From Thuidium tamariscinum (Eukaryota > Streptophyta > Bryopsida > Hypnales > Thuidiaceae), in assembly GCA_947034885.2 (NCBI GenBank), contig OX344752.2, positions 10,478,001 through 10,542,000 on the forward strand: a stretch of 64,000 nt of DNA. The letters run 5' to 3'. A model generated the notes under the pieces. The model worked only from the letters and a program-made list of their open reading frames with translations. It ran no database searches and was not told where the DNA came from. Numbering within the stretch: the first letter of the stretch is position 1; every line of letters starts with the position of its first letter. Shown here piece after piece: positions 12,090 through 24,559 of the stretch. Position numbers and translations under genes: made by a program.

Positions 12090-12205
12090 TACAAGAGAAC
12101 TAGCTTCTGGTACAGACGAACTCGTTGCTGGTACAAAACGACTCGCTTCTGGTAAGAAAAACTTGCTTTCGGTACAAACGAACTGGGTGCTGGTACAAAC
12201 CAGGT
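12090..12205 (+). repeat. Degenerate 20-24-bp tandem repeat
   Basis: Five imperfect units of the type CTGGTACAAACGAACTCGCT lie in a row. Translated forward, some units read as an octapeptide close to G-T-(N/D)-E-L-(V/G)-A-(S/G). The same word occurs at about 3665-3690 in the first intron of the SUVR-like gene (GAACTCGCTTCTGGTACAAA), tying the two regions together. Confidence 0.6.
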
Positions 12206-12248
12206 CGCAAACTCAGTAACTGAAGCCTTAAAGCCGAGATTGGAAGAA

Positions 12249-12716
12249 ATGAAGTTTTTTTTGCAAGGAACAATGGCACGATCGTCTGAGGAGAGTTGGC
12301 GGCAATGGAGGGAATTTTTGTGGCAATTGTCTTGTGCCCAGTGGTTCGCAGTGTCATGTTGGTTTGTATGCGACTGGATTCGCCGAGTCACAGACAAGAT
12401 CTGTGATGTATTGGAGTGGACACTAGGGAGGCAGGATATACCAGCGGCAAGTGAAAGACGCGGGATTGCAAGTGTGGAGTCGAGCACGGAAGAAGTTTTG
12501 GCAAACTTGCGTGGTGGAGTGCACAAGGGTGTGGTTCGGGAAGATGTGGCAACCGTAGGGAATTTTTATGCAGTGAGGTGTGGGCGAACTCTTGGTCTCT
12601 ATTTTTGTTGGGCTGATTGTACCCACGAGGTTTTGGGGTTCAAAGGAGCCAAGTTCAAAAAATTCAAGACACTAAGAGAAGCAGAAGATTTTTTGCAAGA
12701 TACTAAGGAAAGATAG
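12249..12716 (+). CDS. Protein with RNase H1-type hybrid-binding domain
   Basis: The C-terminal 55 residues read FYAVRCGRTLGLYFCW, then FKGAKFKKFKTLREAEDFL. This is the RNase H1 N-terminal hybrid-binding domain, also called the caulimovirus viroplasmin domain: an aromatic-Val-(K/R)-x-G start, a Trp, and the FKGAKFKKF loop. In the family it binds RNA/DNA hybrids or double-stranded RNA. No RNase H catalytic domain follows; the frame stops shortly after. Upstream is a Trp-rich helix (residues 20-55), preceded by DNA encoding imperfect octapeptide repeats. I chose the first ATG at 12249, although the open frame extends a little further up without one. It could be a complete small protein or the last exon of a larger one. 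It is divergent from copy A, with about 460 bp between their ends. Confidence 0.6.
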   Translation: MKFFLQGTMARSSEESWRQWREFLWQLSCAQWFAVSCWFVCDWIRRVTDKICDVLEWTLGRQDIPAASERRGIASVESSTEEVLANLRGGVHKGVVREDVATVGNFYAVRCGRTLGLYFCWADCTHEVLGFKGAKFKKFKTLREAEDFLQDTKER

Positions 12717-13174
12717 GATTTTTCTAGGAGTTGACTGCTAGGATTGCTCTGAGGTGAACTTTCTTTGTGCCATTCTGTGATACCATGTAACTGGTATAAA
12801 CTGAGTTTGTATAAGTGAGATACCTTATTGGTATAAATTGAATTTGTATTAAGTGAGATATCATGTTGGTATAAATTGAGTTTGTATAAAGTGAGCAAAA
12901 CACTGAGTTACTGTAGCCGTGGAGGCAAATTTTATGATACAAGCATACATCTTTAATAAAATGCATGTAGAATTGTAAGAATTAGACTGAAGAGTTCCCC
13001 CTTTCTTGAAAAAATAAAAAAATAAAACGAAATAACAGGAATTGTAGTAGATTAATTGGAATAAACGTTTCATACTGTAGGTAGGGACAACAAAAACCAA
13101 GTACATATTTGTACAAAGAGTACCTAATTGTACAAAAACAGAGAATGTTTAGGAAGAATAGACATTGTGGCTCC
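12717..13174. other. Spacer between convergent genes
   Basis: This stretch contains a short run of TTGGTATAAATTGA(A/G)TTTGTATAA units (about 12780-12890, three to four imperfect copies) and further GTACAAA words at 13100-13135. I see nothing coding. Confidence 0.5.
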
Positions 13175-16100
13175 TTAATCGTCTTCCTGTCTAAATCGCT
13201 GTAAGCCAGCCCTAATAGTAGCAACATTGTCTTCGTTTATATCGTAAGTAACTTCTCCACCTTTGTGTCTGCCTGGCTTTGGAATCATTGCAAATTTGCC
13301 ATGCACCACAAGATGTGCGTCAATGTGAGCTGGTTGAGAATTACTGAGGAATACATATCCATTGTTCCACTTTTGATAGTAAGTGCCTCGTACTACGAAG
13401 TCGCCCGCTTCAAACTCAGGGCCCCATGCACATTTAAACCCTTGCTGAACCTCATATTTTCCCCTTGTGCACTGCAAAATGTAGAACTCTGCTCCCTCGA
13501 CATTGCCTTCCATAGCAGGAACAGTAAAGTTGTCACCTGGCCGTATGAGATCGCCAAATCCCTCGCCTTCTACGTCCTCCTCCCAGTCCTCCTCATCTAA
13601 TACGTCGTGGTCTATCATGTGGTCAGCAACTTCTTGGAGGTTGTGTGGTTTCAGCTTCACCAAATCCCAGTTTTCGACGTGGGACTTATTTACACAATTC
13701 ATGAAATTGCTGTCGAGACAATAGGCACAAAAGCAGGAGAGTTTGCGAACAAACAGTTGTGTTGGATCTGCAACAGCAAAAGAGTAGATCGAATGCAAGG
13801 CCTGGGAACCTTGGACAGTTTTGCATAGGTAACCACGCTCCCTCATACAGTCTTTAGGTATTTCCCAAAAATATCTAAATACTTCCTTGATGCCTGTCTT
13901 CTCAAAATTCGTGTCAAGTGTCAACCATCCCTCCCATGGTTTCATTCAAGAAAGACACCGCATCATGTGCATTCTGCATCCTCCTCCATGTGTTGTGTAG
14001 CTGGGATTGTCTCAAAGCACGCTTCACGACAGCACCAACTCCATCCCACTCTCCCTTACCATGTCCAGTTCCAAAAAAGTTCCAGTTCATAGTACAGCCA
14101 TTTGTCAGGCTGGGATATCTGGCTACAAAATAAAACGGTCGAGCACCTTTGAATTGTCCTGCGCAACCGTCGGACCACACTATGTGGTGTGTCGGTCGAA
14201 TCCCTGTAAAATGACACAATACATGACATGAGTTTTAGGTTTGCAATACACAATCAGTACAATATGTATTGTCTATATGTACAGTACAGAAGCATCGTAG
14301 TTCTAAAGAGGGTTCAGATTCTTCGTGCCACCTCTAATAAACTCTTATAAGACCTAGGCCAGTAGTTCAAATGAGAAAGTGAGACAAGACATACAAAACA
14401 AAACTGAGGGCAATGGCATGCAAACCTTGAGACTCTAGCCATTGCCAATGTTGCATCAAGCAATGCTGAACAAAAAGGGAATCGTGCTTTTCATCATCAG
14501 TTATGTAGAAATGAGATTCCTTCACTATAGTTCCATCTGGTTTAAAACGGTACGTAATATGCACAAGGATACTGATCTGGGTTGAGCACCAATACATGCT
14601 CTGGATCTGGTTCTGAATCTCAAAAGTGTAGTTCTCGGCAAAATCAATGTGTGATAAAATCACATCTTTGCCCAAACTTTGCATAGAACGCTTGCACTGA
14701 TCGTCCTGCCACCTCGCAATGAAGCTGTGCTTTACGAACTTGGGAAGTTTGGACTTCAAGTATTCAAAAAAGACTTGTGAAGAGGTCTCTTTGTATACCT
14801 CAACGATTCTCTTACAGGGCTTACCATCCCGTTTCACTCCAATGATTTCATTCTCAAAACACTTCCAGGTGACATTTGAAGTCGATGATGACTCAAGAGG
14901 GCAAATTTGAAGCTTCGAAATTCCGCAGTCCACACACGTACCCATGACACATTGCAGAGCATGCCATTCTTCGTTCTCAGGCTTAGGGCAAACGATATCT
15001 TGCCAAAGGGCTGTTGTACTTGCATATGTCTTCAGATGTGCTTCACACTTTGACTCTTCTTCCACTCGAAAGAGGCACACATCACACGTGCATTGGCAAT
15101 TATCTGAGAAGTGGATTCCCTTTGAGCCATCCCGAATTCGATTGAACCCCTCTCTAAGCATATCGATCTCTACATGGTATCTACAGCAACAGACGTTCCT
15201 CTCGTTGCACGCTCTAACAAAGTAAGGCTTCAATTTCTCAAAGGCTCTCTGCTTGATTGGTACGTCTGGGTGTACCTCTTTAAACTCATGGTAGAATGCG
15301 GTCTACAACCATGCAAAATTTTTGTGAGAAATCAAAAGTGGAAATCAGAAGAGGTAATCCAAAGACCCGAGACAAATTCAGTGAAGTACGAACATCCAAC
15401 AATGCACACCACCCGACAACGAAGACTTTTGGAACACTCGACTGTGAGATCCACGTTACTCTTTGTACATGATGCACAGTTATAAGTACAGTATGTACCT
15501 AAAATGTTGTATTCAACGTACTGTTCAGTACACATTCAAATTATCAAAGAGCTAGAGAACGTATTGTCTAGAATTTTTGAATTGAAAACATTTTGAGACA
15601 CTTCAATCGAATCGGTTTGCACGTATCTGACTTTTGAGCAAGTAGTGAGTGCAGTGTTTTTCATATGTTTTTGGACCTATCCACTTCTGTACAATTTCCT
15701 TCCTGTTGGGGCTTACACGGGTCTCTTCAGTCCACCACTTTGTAACAAGGTCTTTAATCTCATCAAGCAGTCCCGGCCTTTTCCTACGCCTCACAAGTGC
15801 AAACGGCGTTCCAAGCATACGTATACTACTTCGGCGGGTGATAGCCACCCTCAAATTGGTTGGGTGAACTTTAAGAACTCGAGACAAAGCTTTTGTGCTT
15901 GTCACACTGGTAGAAATAGCGGCGTCTAAGAGAACTGCTTTCCTAGCAAGCATGTCTGCTGATTGAACTCCCTTCACAACTTCCAACTTCTGCTGATAGT
16001 TTTTGAGTAATTCAAATTGAGTTTTTGCATCTTGTCCACGAGGATAATATGGAGGAAGAAATAGAGAAATACGTTCATCCTCTAAAAATCGCTCCATAAT

Positions 16101-16400
16101 CTTGAACCTAGAGGATGCCTCCGGACAACCTTGCATCTTCATCATGAAAAAATCAACAATTTCAGACAAAACCACCCCAAGCTCTTGTGCAGACATCTCC
16201 CTTCCAACCTCCAATTCATCGGACACAACAAGCAACCTAGCTGCTTCATCTTTCTCCCTCAACAATTGTCTACGTTTACGTTGTCTCTCTGCCTCCCCCT
16301 CTCTCAAACTCTCCCTCACCACATTGCGATCCTCTGCCCTTCCAAGAGGTCCCTTCCTCTTAAACCCAGCACGTCATTCTCCATGTCTTTTATTTGCCAT
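13175..16400 (-). CDS. Transposase-like protein, copy A (DDE-type by motif pattern)
   Basis: Probable DNA-transposon transposase. The order from the N-terminus is as follows. A basic coiled segment and an HTH-like region lie at 16400-15603 (ALSRVLKVHPTNLRV, EETRVSPNRK). A Cys-rich zinc-binding-like segment begins at 15302 (ERNVCCCRYHVE, CQCTCDVC, CVDCGISKLQICP). Next come ILTHIDFAENYTFEIQNQIQ, then IVWSDGCAGQFKG, then WNFFGTGHGKGEWDGVG and VKRAL. I take these as the three acidic-residue blocks of an RNase H-like fold. A 130-residue tail follows with RPGDNF, EFYILQC and GTYYQKW. An intron at 14204-14425 has good GT-AG borders and another lies between about 15603 and 15302. An in-frame stop eight codons after the ATG at 16400 and a frame change near 13930 suggest slight decay. 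The pattern matches unnamed proteins I recall from invertebrate and algal genomes; the superfamily name is not certain. Confidence 0.65.
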
Positions 16401-17589
16401 TCAATGAAATTGAAACCAAAATCAGTGGCAATAAAACATCGAAGCATTCTGGAGTTCACAAAAAGCATGAAAACATTGCAGCAACAATCTGAATGGAAGC
16501 ATCAAAGCTCCCAGTGACAACGGCACCCAACCTCATGTCCGTTGAAGAAAACTCTCACGATACCAGGCAATCAACTGAGGCGCGCCAGAGTTCAAGGAGG
16601 CTCGTTGTCAGAGTACCAGAAAAACCGCCGGCATACAAGGCAGACAATTGTTGTACAGTTTGTATGAGGTACTCTCATTTGTACATCGGGCAAAAGAGCG
16701 ACCGTAGCGTGCGATCACCCGTAGGATGTGTTTCTGTTTTCTTTCAAAGGTTTTTATATTCTTTACAAGATTTCTTTATCTTTAAGTAAAAGAAGGAAAT
16801 TGAAGGTGTGCCATCCTCAAAAATTATAAAGAATTAGATGTTCTTAAATGATTCATCAATATGTAATGAAATAATAAGAATTATTATTACCTACCGTTTT
16901 TAATAATAATAATAATAGGGACCAGGTAATGAGTCCAAAACTAATGGATTTTCCAAGAAAAAAAAATGGGATTGCACATGATCCCCCCTCCATGGAATTC
17001 ACATGAATGCAACAATTGCAAGAGAATTACAATTAAACTAAAAAAATTTGAATATTATAATGAACTCCAAAAAAAAATTTGAATCTTGCATCTTGCAGAG
17101 GACAAATAAAAAAAGGTGGAAGCATACACTATAGATACAAAATGTACAGAATGATTCAAGGACAGAAAGGCAATACGATTAAACAATTCTACACAATTCT
17201 TATTCTCATTCGAGTTTGAGGGTTGGAAAATGTAAATGTGAACTTTTATAGTTACTACTTATTTCTTGCACTAAACAATAGATACTAAAAATGGAGCGGT
17301 AGGAGAGAGGACTCGCATTTTGGTTCAAGAATTGCCCTTTGAATTCTCAATGTTGAAAATATGCATTGTCTTAGGCAATTACATACACTATTTCAAGGTA
17401 ACCATGTCTTCATGTTGCCCTCTATGAAGAAAGTACAAGTGTTACTCATTTTCAAAGCCATCATCAACATTGAATAATCAGCGTGCACTTATAACATTTA
17501 CAACATCATATCTTAAGCAACTGAAGTGAAGAAGTTAAAAATGAAATTGTAAACGTTGCATAAGAGGCGATTGGAAGGTAATCATATAG
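16401..17589. other. Spacer between transposase-like copies A and B
   Basis: The first 350 bp still contain GTAC words (TTGTACAGTTTGTAT near 16650). A short plus-strand frame at 16493-16789 has a CCTVCMRYSHLYIG piece but no family match. From about 16800 the DNA is AT-rich and unremarkable. The change near 16800 is a plausible right edge of the copy A territory. Confidence 0.4.
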
Positions 17590-18016
17590 TCAGTGGCAGT
17601 CTTGATATTCCCCAAGTGCACACATAATGACATCAGCACTCTCAGGTGGTAGTGAGTACACACGATCACCTCCCTTCACTCTATGCGCTCTTGGCAGCAT
17701 TTGAAATTTGCAAGCCAGTACCAAGTCAGCGTTTATATGGGCAGGCCTGGAGTCCTTCAAGTACACATAGTTCTGCGAGGTTGGCCTGCCCCACTTTTGA
17801 TAGTACGTTCCAGTGATGGCGTAGTCACCTTGTTTAAATTTAGCACCCCATTCGCACTCAAAGTCTTCTTCTACAATGTCTTTTGGTACTTGGCACTGGA
17901 GAATATAGAAGGAAACACCTTCTTCGTTATCAGCTTCAGCGGGTATGGCAAAGTTATCACCAGGTTGCACCAAGTTGCCCATGCGGTCCTCATCCTCTTC
18001 AAATTCCCAAGGCTCT

Positions 18017-19923
18017 TGTAGAAGGATGTTGGAACCAAATTCGGAATTACCCAACTAGTATAAGTTCGTTCCGAGGAGGCCAATTAAATAGGATTTGACT
18101 CTAAATTTATGCCTAATAGGTCATTGCAACCAAGATTTATAAAAGAAATTCATTAACCACAAGCAAATTGTTATCCTCACGGTAATTCTAATTGCCAAAT
18201 TTGTCACTCCACTCTTAAAGGCCACAAGGGTAAGAAACTCTCCCAAGCTATTTATTATTCTTTAATCTTCTTTTTATCTTTTCATATTTTCTTTTTCTTT
18301 ATATTCTCCTTATCTCCTTTATCTTTTTCTTTCTTATATTCTTTTTTTAAATCTTCCAACTCATGATCAATGCTTTCTTTCCAAATCGGATTGGACTGCT
18401 ACTGTTGCCGCAGTGTTTGTTTCAGCTTTGTTGCTTCCAAATTAGACTTAAACTGGAACTACCAACTGTACCTTTGCTCCTCCAAATTGGATTGGATCTT
18501 ATTGAATAGACTTCAATTGCTTCCAAATAGGAAACCACAACTTCAAGTTTCTTAACTACTTTCCTAGTTGGTAAACACTTATACATTCACAGAACTATCC
18601 AACTCGGCTGACAAGACAACATTCTGGCTTTATTCAACACTCCAAATTGGATTTAACCATACACTTCCAATTGTACAACAACACACCAATTTGCACACAT
18701 GTCACATTAGCCATCGGACTGATCTACAATTTGGATATTATAAAATTACTACAATGACATCCAAACACAAGAAGACAACTTGGAAAAATATTTCATTAAA
18801 TTCTTCTTGCTAAACTGGCAATTAAAATCACCATTTACAAATTGTTATTTTTAAATGTTCATGCTCATCAAAACTAACTCATAGTCATTCAAAATATATC
18901 CTCAATTATATCCTCAATTCCCTTCCTATTATCAATCAGAATGATAACTCCGATTTGGCTCATAACATCTCAACAAAATATTACACTTAAGTTCTCTTCT
19001 AACTTCACATTTTGCACTAATTTGCCTGATAAATCATTACAACCACTATTCTCCCAAATAGGATCTCATCTCTCCCGCACACTACTATTCCAAATTCAAA
19101 TCTAATCCAGATCTCCACACCAACTTGGAATTTCTTGCATTCACTGCATCAATAAATCTTTCTATCTTCTCATAAGGAATTTCCAATTAGGATTCTTTAA
19201 CACTCAATTAATCTTCCATCACATCTCAGCCTAATTAACATTAATTTATCTTTACAATCCACAAACTCCGACTAGGCTTCCAGCAATCTTCTCCGCTTCA
19301 ACTACCCACTTGGATAAATTCTCAATCACCGCAACTTCACATTCTGCACATACTCCGCCATGCACTGGCAAACAAATAATTCCAACTAGGACACAGACTC
19401 ACTTCACCAAACACCCCGATCCAACTTGGATCAACACAGACATGACTCCCAACTAGAAATCACACACACGCACACACATCAAAAACAAGAAAACAAAGAA
19501 ATACGCAGCACAACTTGGCTGGGACGCGCTGGACTCAACTCAACAGACGGTAAGAAAAAGAGAAAGAGAAACGACCCAAATAGGAGCCAGGAAGATGAAG
19601 CCAACCACCCCAACTGACCCTGCAGACTCAACTGAACCAACTGACTCTCCTACTTGGCAATTAACACATACTTGACCTGCCAATTCGGACTGACCAAATC
19701 AACATCCCAATTGGACAGCCACTCACCAACTAACCAACCAGACTTCCAACTAGGATAATCAGACACACCCAACTGAGACATTCTACCCAAATTGGACACA
19801 CTTCCACATTCCAAAATAACCCAATCGGATTTCAAATTCACTAACTGCTTGCCTTTTACTACAATTTATACTCCGATTTGTACAAAAATAACCAAAAAAT
19901 TACGTCCGACTAGGTCTTCTACA
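18017..19923. mobile_element. LTR-like insertion, probably a solo LTR
   Basis: The element begins TGTAGAAG and ends CTTCTACA, the TG...CA inverted ends typical of long terminal repeats. It is flanked by GCTCT (18012-18016) and ACTCT (19924-19928), a 4-5-bp target duplication with one mismatch. It is 1,907 bp long, has no coding capacity and no internal pair of direct repeats, so a solo LTR is the simplest reading. It sits inside the tail-domain exon of copy B and is therefore younger than copy B. The imperfect duplication suggests some age. Confidence 0.6.
18035..19915. repeat. Dispersed motif CCAANTNGGA
   Basis: At least 20 sites match CCAANTNGGA, its complement, or differ by one base. Examples lie near 18035, 18381, 18482, 18521, 18640, 18950, 19062, 19122, 19180, 19306, 19382, 19420, 19680, 19706, 19748, 19790 and 19906. 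The motif is nearly palindromic. Variants with CCGA or TCGG half-sites suggest an ancestral TCCGANTCGGA whose CpGs have decayed to CA or TG. The motif does not continue past the element's ends. Confidence 0.7.
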
Positions 19924-20745
19924 ACTCTTCATCTTCCTCGTTTTCTGCTTCAATTACAGCCTGTGCGTACTGTACATTCACTGGTTCGACCTTGTGAACC
20001 CTCCAGGGCTGCACGTATGACTTCTGGTCGCAGTTGTGGAATTCTCCCTCCAGGCAAGGTCCACAGAAGCAAGAAAGCGTTCTTACCAATATTTTAGTGG
20101 GGTCGCCAACATCAGGTGCTAATATGGAATGTAGCTTCGAAGATCCTTTGATCTGCCGACATCCATGTGCCGAGCTTCGATCCACGTCATACACATCAAC
20201 AAGATGGAAGTAACGGAAAGATCTGTAAAACACATTGTCCAGCGTTCACAAAGTAAGGAAGTGTGAGGAGCCTTCAAAATTGGCTAATACTGTACCCACT
20301 CCAACTTTGCACTACCTTCGAAAGGCATGCTACGTAAAAAGCTACGGCTATGTAATATAGTTGGAGATGTCTAAGGGCAGAGACTGCAAGCAATGTGAAG
20401 AAGAGAATGACAAATTCTTGAAGCATATCCACAAAGTGCATTACAAGAATGTGATTCAGAGAAAATAATGTAGAAGTACAGCTTATGAAATTGCAATCCG
20501 CTGCGTCCTCACCTGATGCGTCCATTGCGGACAGGGACAGGACCCGCCATAGTGGCATCAAGAAACATAACACAATCACGTGCATTTTGAAGCTGTCGGT
20601 TAGGATTCATTAGCTGCTCTGATCGCAACGCCCTCTTCACGATAGCGCCGGCACCATCCCACTCACCTTTGCCATGACCGGACCCAAAAAAATTCCATAG
20701 CATTTTGCATCCTCCCGTCAAAGAAGGGTACCTGGGCGAGTGTCA

Positions 20746-22400
20746 CAGTAGGTAGTACGGTGGGTGAGCTAGGATGACACCAATGTGCTGCCATCTCACA
20801 TTGTTTCCATGAGAATGAACACAAAGTTAATCACTGACATCATAACAAAGGTGAAAGAAAGCATTGACAAATGTTGTACTAAGTAGTACTCCCCAGTCTC
20901 CCTTGGTGCACTGTTTCATGAGAAGCCAAAGCAGTAGGTCAGTAGAAGCAATAGTTGAAGTGAAATACTTAGCAAGTCACATACCTAGCAACAAAGTACA
21001 GAGATCGTGCATCTTTGAACTGCGATGAGCAGCCATCACTGAAAACAATGTGCGTGTCCGGCGTGTAGCTACGCGATTGTAACCACTGCCAATGCCGCAG
21101 GAGACAGTGTTGCACGAAAAGCGTATCATGAGACTTGTCATCCGATATCCAGTAGTGGGTTTCGTGAACGAGCTCTGGCATGCCATCAATTCCGTCGTCC
21201 ACCACATGCACACGATAGACAACTTGAACCATAATTGTTATCTGAGTCGAATGATAATACATGGACTGGATTTCGTTTTGCACTTGGAAAGTGTAATTCT
21301 CAGCGAAATCTATGTGTGTTAGTATGGCAGTACTAGGCAAGCTTTCTTTAGCTAATTTAGTTTGCTCGGTTTGCCAACGAGCACAAAAGTTGTGATACAC
21401 AAAGCGCTGCAAAGTCGGCTTCAAGAAGTCCATGAAAACAGTGAATGAAGTCGTTAAAGTGACCTCTGTGATGCGTTTGCGGGCTGTCTGTGAATCCGAT
21501 GCTCCGTCCACTACATACTCAAATTTTTTCCACTTGATGGTGCGCCCTGGTCCATCCACTCTTTCCTGTGGGCAGAGGGCAAACTTGTGGACTCCGCACA
21601 AGGAACAGGATCCCGACAAGCAGCTGCAGCAGTGTAGTAGGAAGTGGAAGTTAGTAATGTTCAATCAGTCCAAAGTAGTAGCAAATATCCACTGTTTGTG
21701 AAATAAACGATGTGAAGAAAGGTTCCATCTGGAAGCAATGGTGATGGAAGGCACTGCAAGTACTTACAAAGTGAAAAGAAATAGACGTTTCAGTTCGTAC
21801 ATGATGTTACGGTGACTTGGTTCTTTCATGTCATAAATGACTGTGACTACAAATCAGAAGCAAGGCATGGTGCAGAATCGCAGATGGCACGTTGAACATC
21901 ATGAGAAGAGTAGTAGAAGGGCTTTTCAGTTCAAATTACCTCAAATTGTGGAATTCTGCGTCCTCTGCTTTGTCACAGAGGATGGACATCCACAAGGACG
22001 TTACACCTGAGAAGCAACTACCACCGACTTGGCAGATGCCTTCAACGTTGGAGCCACAGACGGTGCATTGGCAAATGTAGTGGAATAAGGTGTGGGCCCC
22101 ATATTTGGGATCACGAAAAGCATTCAGAGCCTCAAGTAGAAAGAGCACCTGAATGTGGTACCTACAGCAACAAACATTACGTTCTTTACACCTGATGACG
22201 AAGAAAGGGCGTAACTTGATGAAGGACCGCAGCATAATCGGACATTGAGAGTGAAGTTCGACGAAGCGTTTGTATAAATCAACCTACACATGCCGACTAT
22301 CTGTGAGCAATAGTACTCGAACATAGTACTACATGTCTTTGAAGCTCAACCTCAGATCACTACAGACCTGTCAAAGTACTCGATGTCAGTACTACGTAAG
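20746..22400. repeat. AGTACTAC words in copy B introns
   Basis: AGTACTAC, GTAGTACT and AGTACT recur in the non-coding parts of copy B (about 20750, 20885, 22306-22400, and on to 22500 and 23255). The coding blocks have few. The core GTAC is shared with the copy A word, but the flanking bases differ. Confidence 0.5.
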
Positions 22401-23793
22401 ACAAAAATGCGCTACGTATATCATGTAGGACTGTTCACGCCCGTTATTATCTGTCGGGTAGTAGTCATGGAGAATTAGTACTACGTTCAAAGTACTACGG
22501 TACACTTAGAAACACTAGTGCAAAAAAGAAGCACGTAAGACAACATGTACCTTTACATCTTACCATGAGTAAAAGGAGGTAGTGACTGCTTTGAGTAGGA
22601 CTCTATTTAGAGCGGACGCTTTGAGAGACTCCTGTGTTGTCCTCGTGGACAACAAAAGAAGATGAATCCATTGTTAGTATGGACCTGAAGCGTCATTGAG
22701 TACTTCTAAAATGAAGCCTGCACTGAGTGTGCAATACCATGTAGTCTCCAACTGTTTTGAAGCGGTGGTACGTAACATGAAAGAATCTAGTGGTTTTCAT
22801 GGCAGTGTTGTAGGCATGAGGGGTCCTACTGACTGTTTCTTTAGTATAAAGGCAATGTAAGCTGTCCTTGAAAAATGGAAAGAAGTAGAGAGGGGTTAGA
22901 TGGACTGTACTCATAATGACCAAAAGCGTTTAGAGAGGACGACTTCGAATTACCGATGACTATGAGCAGAAGCGAAGGTCACTAGTTTATTGAAGCAGGT
23001 TACTACGAGTACTTCACCATCTTCTGGCTTGTGCTTCCATGTGCTATACATAGAGGGCAAGTGAAGACAAGGCAAGTCTTGATACTAAGATAGCGTTAGC
23101 ACTGCCTCCAAAAAGGGAGGCAGTGCTTTAGTTTTCTTGCTTACAGCTAGAAGGACTTTGTGTTCATCTTCCATCTAGGAAGTAGGAGGAGAGGAGTCAA
23201 TGACCATGTGTTCCAAGGACTGGAACATATGCTATGAACATGCATGAAGCTTAAACAGTACTACATTGTCTAACGTAAGGTATGGTTTCCCGGACATGGA
23301 CCTCAATTCCAACGATGATAGCATAAGGTGTTAGTTTCAAGCTTGTGGTGCAGCACTTATTCAGTAGAATCACACACCCCTATTGAGAACATATGCTAAG
23401 TGAATTGACCGGTACGTACTATTTGTGCATGCCAAGAGGATGACCTGCACTTCCGGAATTGAAAGTGGTAGACAGAACCCATGTAAGAGCAGAGGGGAAG
23501 TGATGTCATCGTCATAGAAGAACCTTAAGAATGAAGGAATTCTATTCTCCACCCTCATGCAACAAGAAAAACAAAACCGTAAACGACAGAATGGTACGTT
23601 GGATGCAACATCAAAGGCATAGTACCAGCAACTGTGCTTTGCACTAAAACCTGCATTGCTAGCAATGTGGGAAGTCGTCGGTATTGAATAAAGACAAAAC
23701 GAAGACACAATGAAGCATTGTGCAATTGCTATTGCATAGGGGAGGAAATCTCGCCTGACTTTCAAGCAAAAGGTGTGCAGCGTGTTTTTCATA
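22401..23793. other. Long intron-like or inserted stretch within copy B
   Basis: Copy A has an intron of about 300 bp at the equivalent place; copy B has more than 1.5 kb. It holds AGTACTAC words and a perfect hairpin at 23098-23127. The minus-strand frame at 23370-23792 is Phe/Cys/Leu-rich and looks accidental. I found no clear insertion borders. Confidence 0.4.
23098..23127. other. Perfect 12-bp hairpin
   Basis: AGCACTGCCTCC and GGAGGCAGTGCT are separated by six bases (AAAAAG). It is a strong stem in a non-coding part of copy B. No T-run follows that would suggest a Pol III terminator. Confidence 0.75.
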
Positions 23794-24559
23794 CTACTTT
23801 CGGCCTAGTCTTCTCTTTCGAACTTGCTTGCGATTCGGGCACACCCTAGTTTCTTCCGTCCACCACAGAATGACAAGTTCCCGCACCTCCTCCGCAATTC
23901 CTCCTTCACGCTTCTTCCTGCCAGGCACTACGAACCGTGAAGAACTCTCCGTGCCAGCATCCTGAAGCCTGTGCACTGCTAAAACAAGATTTTGCCTCCT
24001 AGTTCCAAGAATGTTGGGGAATCGTCATGAATCGGTTTCCACGTCCGATACAACAGCTTCTAAAATCACTCGCTTCCTTGCCAACATGCCGCTACAATGA
24101 GGAACCTTCATTGCCTACAAGTCTAGCCTAATGTTGTGCAAGATGTCCCGCTGTGCTCTGGCGTCTTTCGGCAACGGATAGTAATCAGGCATAAGCATCT
24201 TGACCGCCTGATTTTTGAAAACCATGTCGAGGACTGCAGCCCTGATCTCGTCGTCACCTAGTCTCTCAAGGTGCCAAATCAGGTCCCTCGAGAACTCCGC
24301 AGCCCTTCTATGCAACGTTGCCCGAGACCGCAAGTTCTCATCTTCCTCATGTTGGCGCCTATCTTGGTCGACTTCCATCTCTCGACGCTCCCTTTGCCTT
24401 GCACGATATCTGTCGCAACACAGGGTAAGTAAATTCCCTGTTATACTCACAAAAATCACTGTAGAGTATAACTAAGTGACTCTAAAGATCGAACCCGCGA
24501 GATTCTGTGAAGTATCTGGCTTAGTTAAGCGATTAAGATAGGACAGCTCCCAAAACTCT

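Noticed and set aside
2230-16800. Terminal inverted repeats bounding a single large element
   Set aside because: I compared the two composition borders by eye and found no matching ends; the single-element idea rests on shared words only.
23370-23792. 140-codon minus-strand frame within copy B
   Set aside because: Phe/Cys/Leu-rich translation without motif, at a place where copy A has only an intron.
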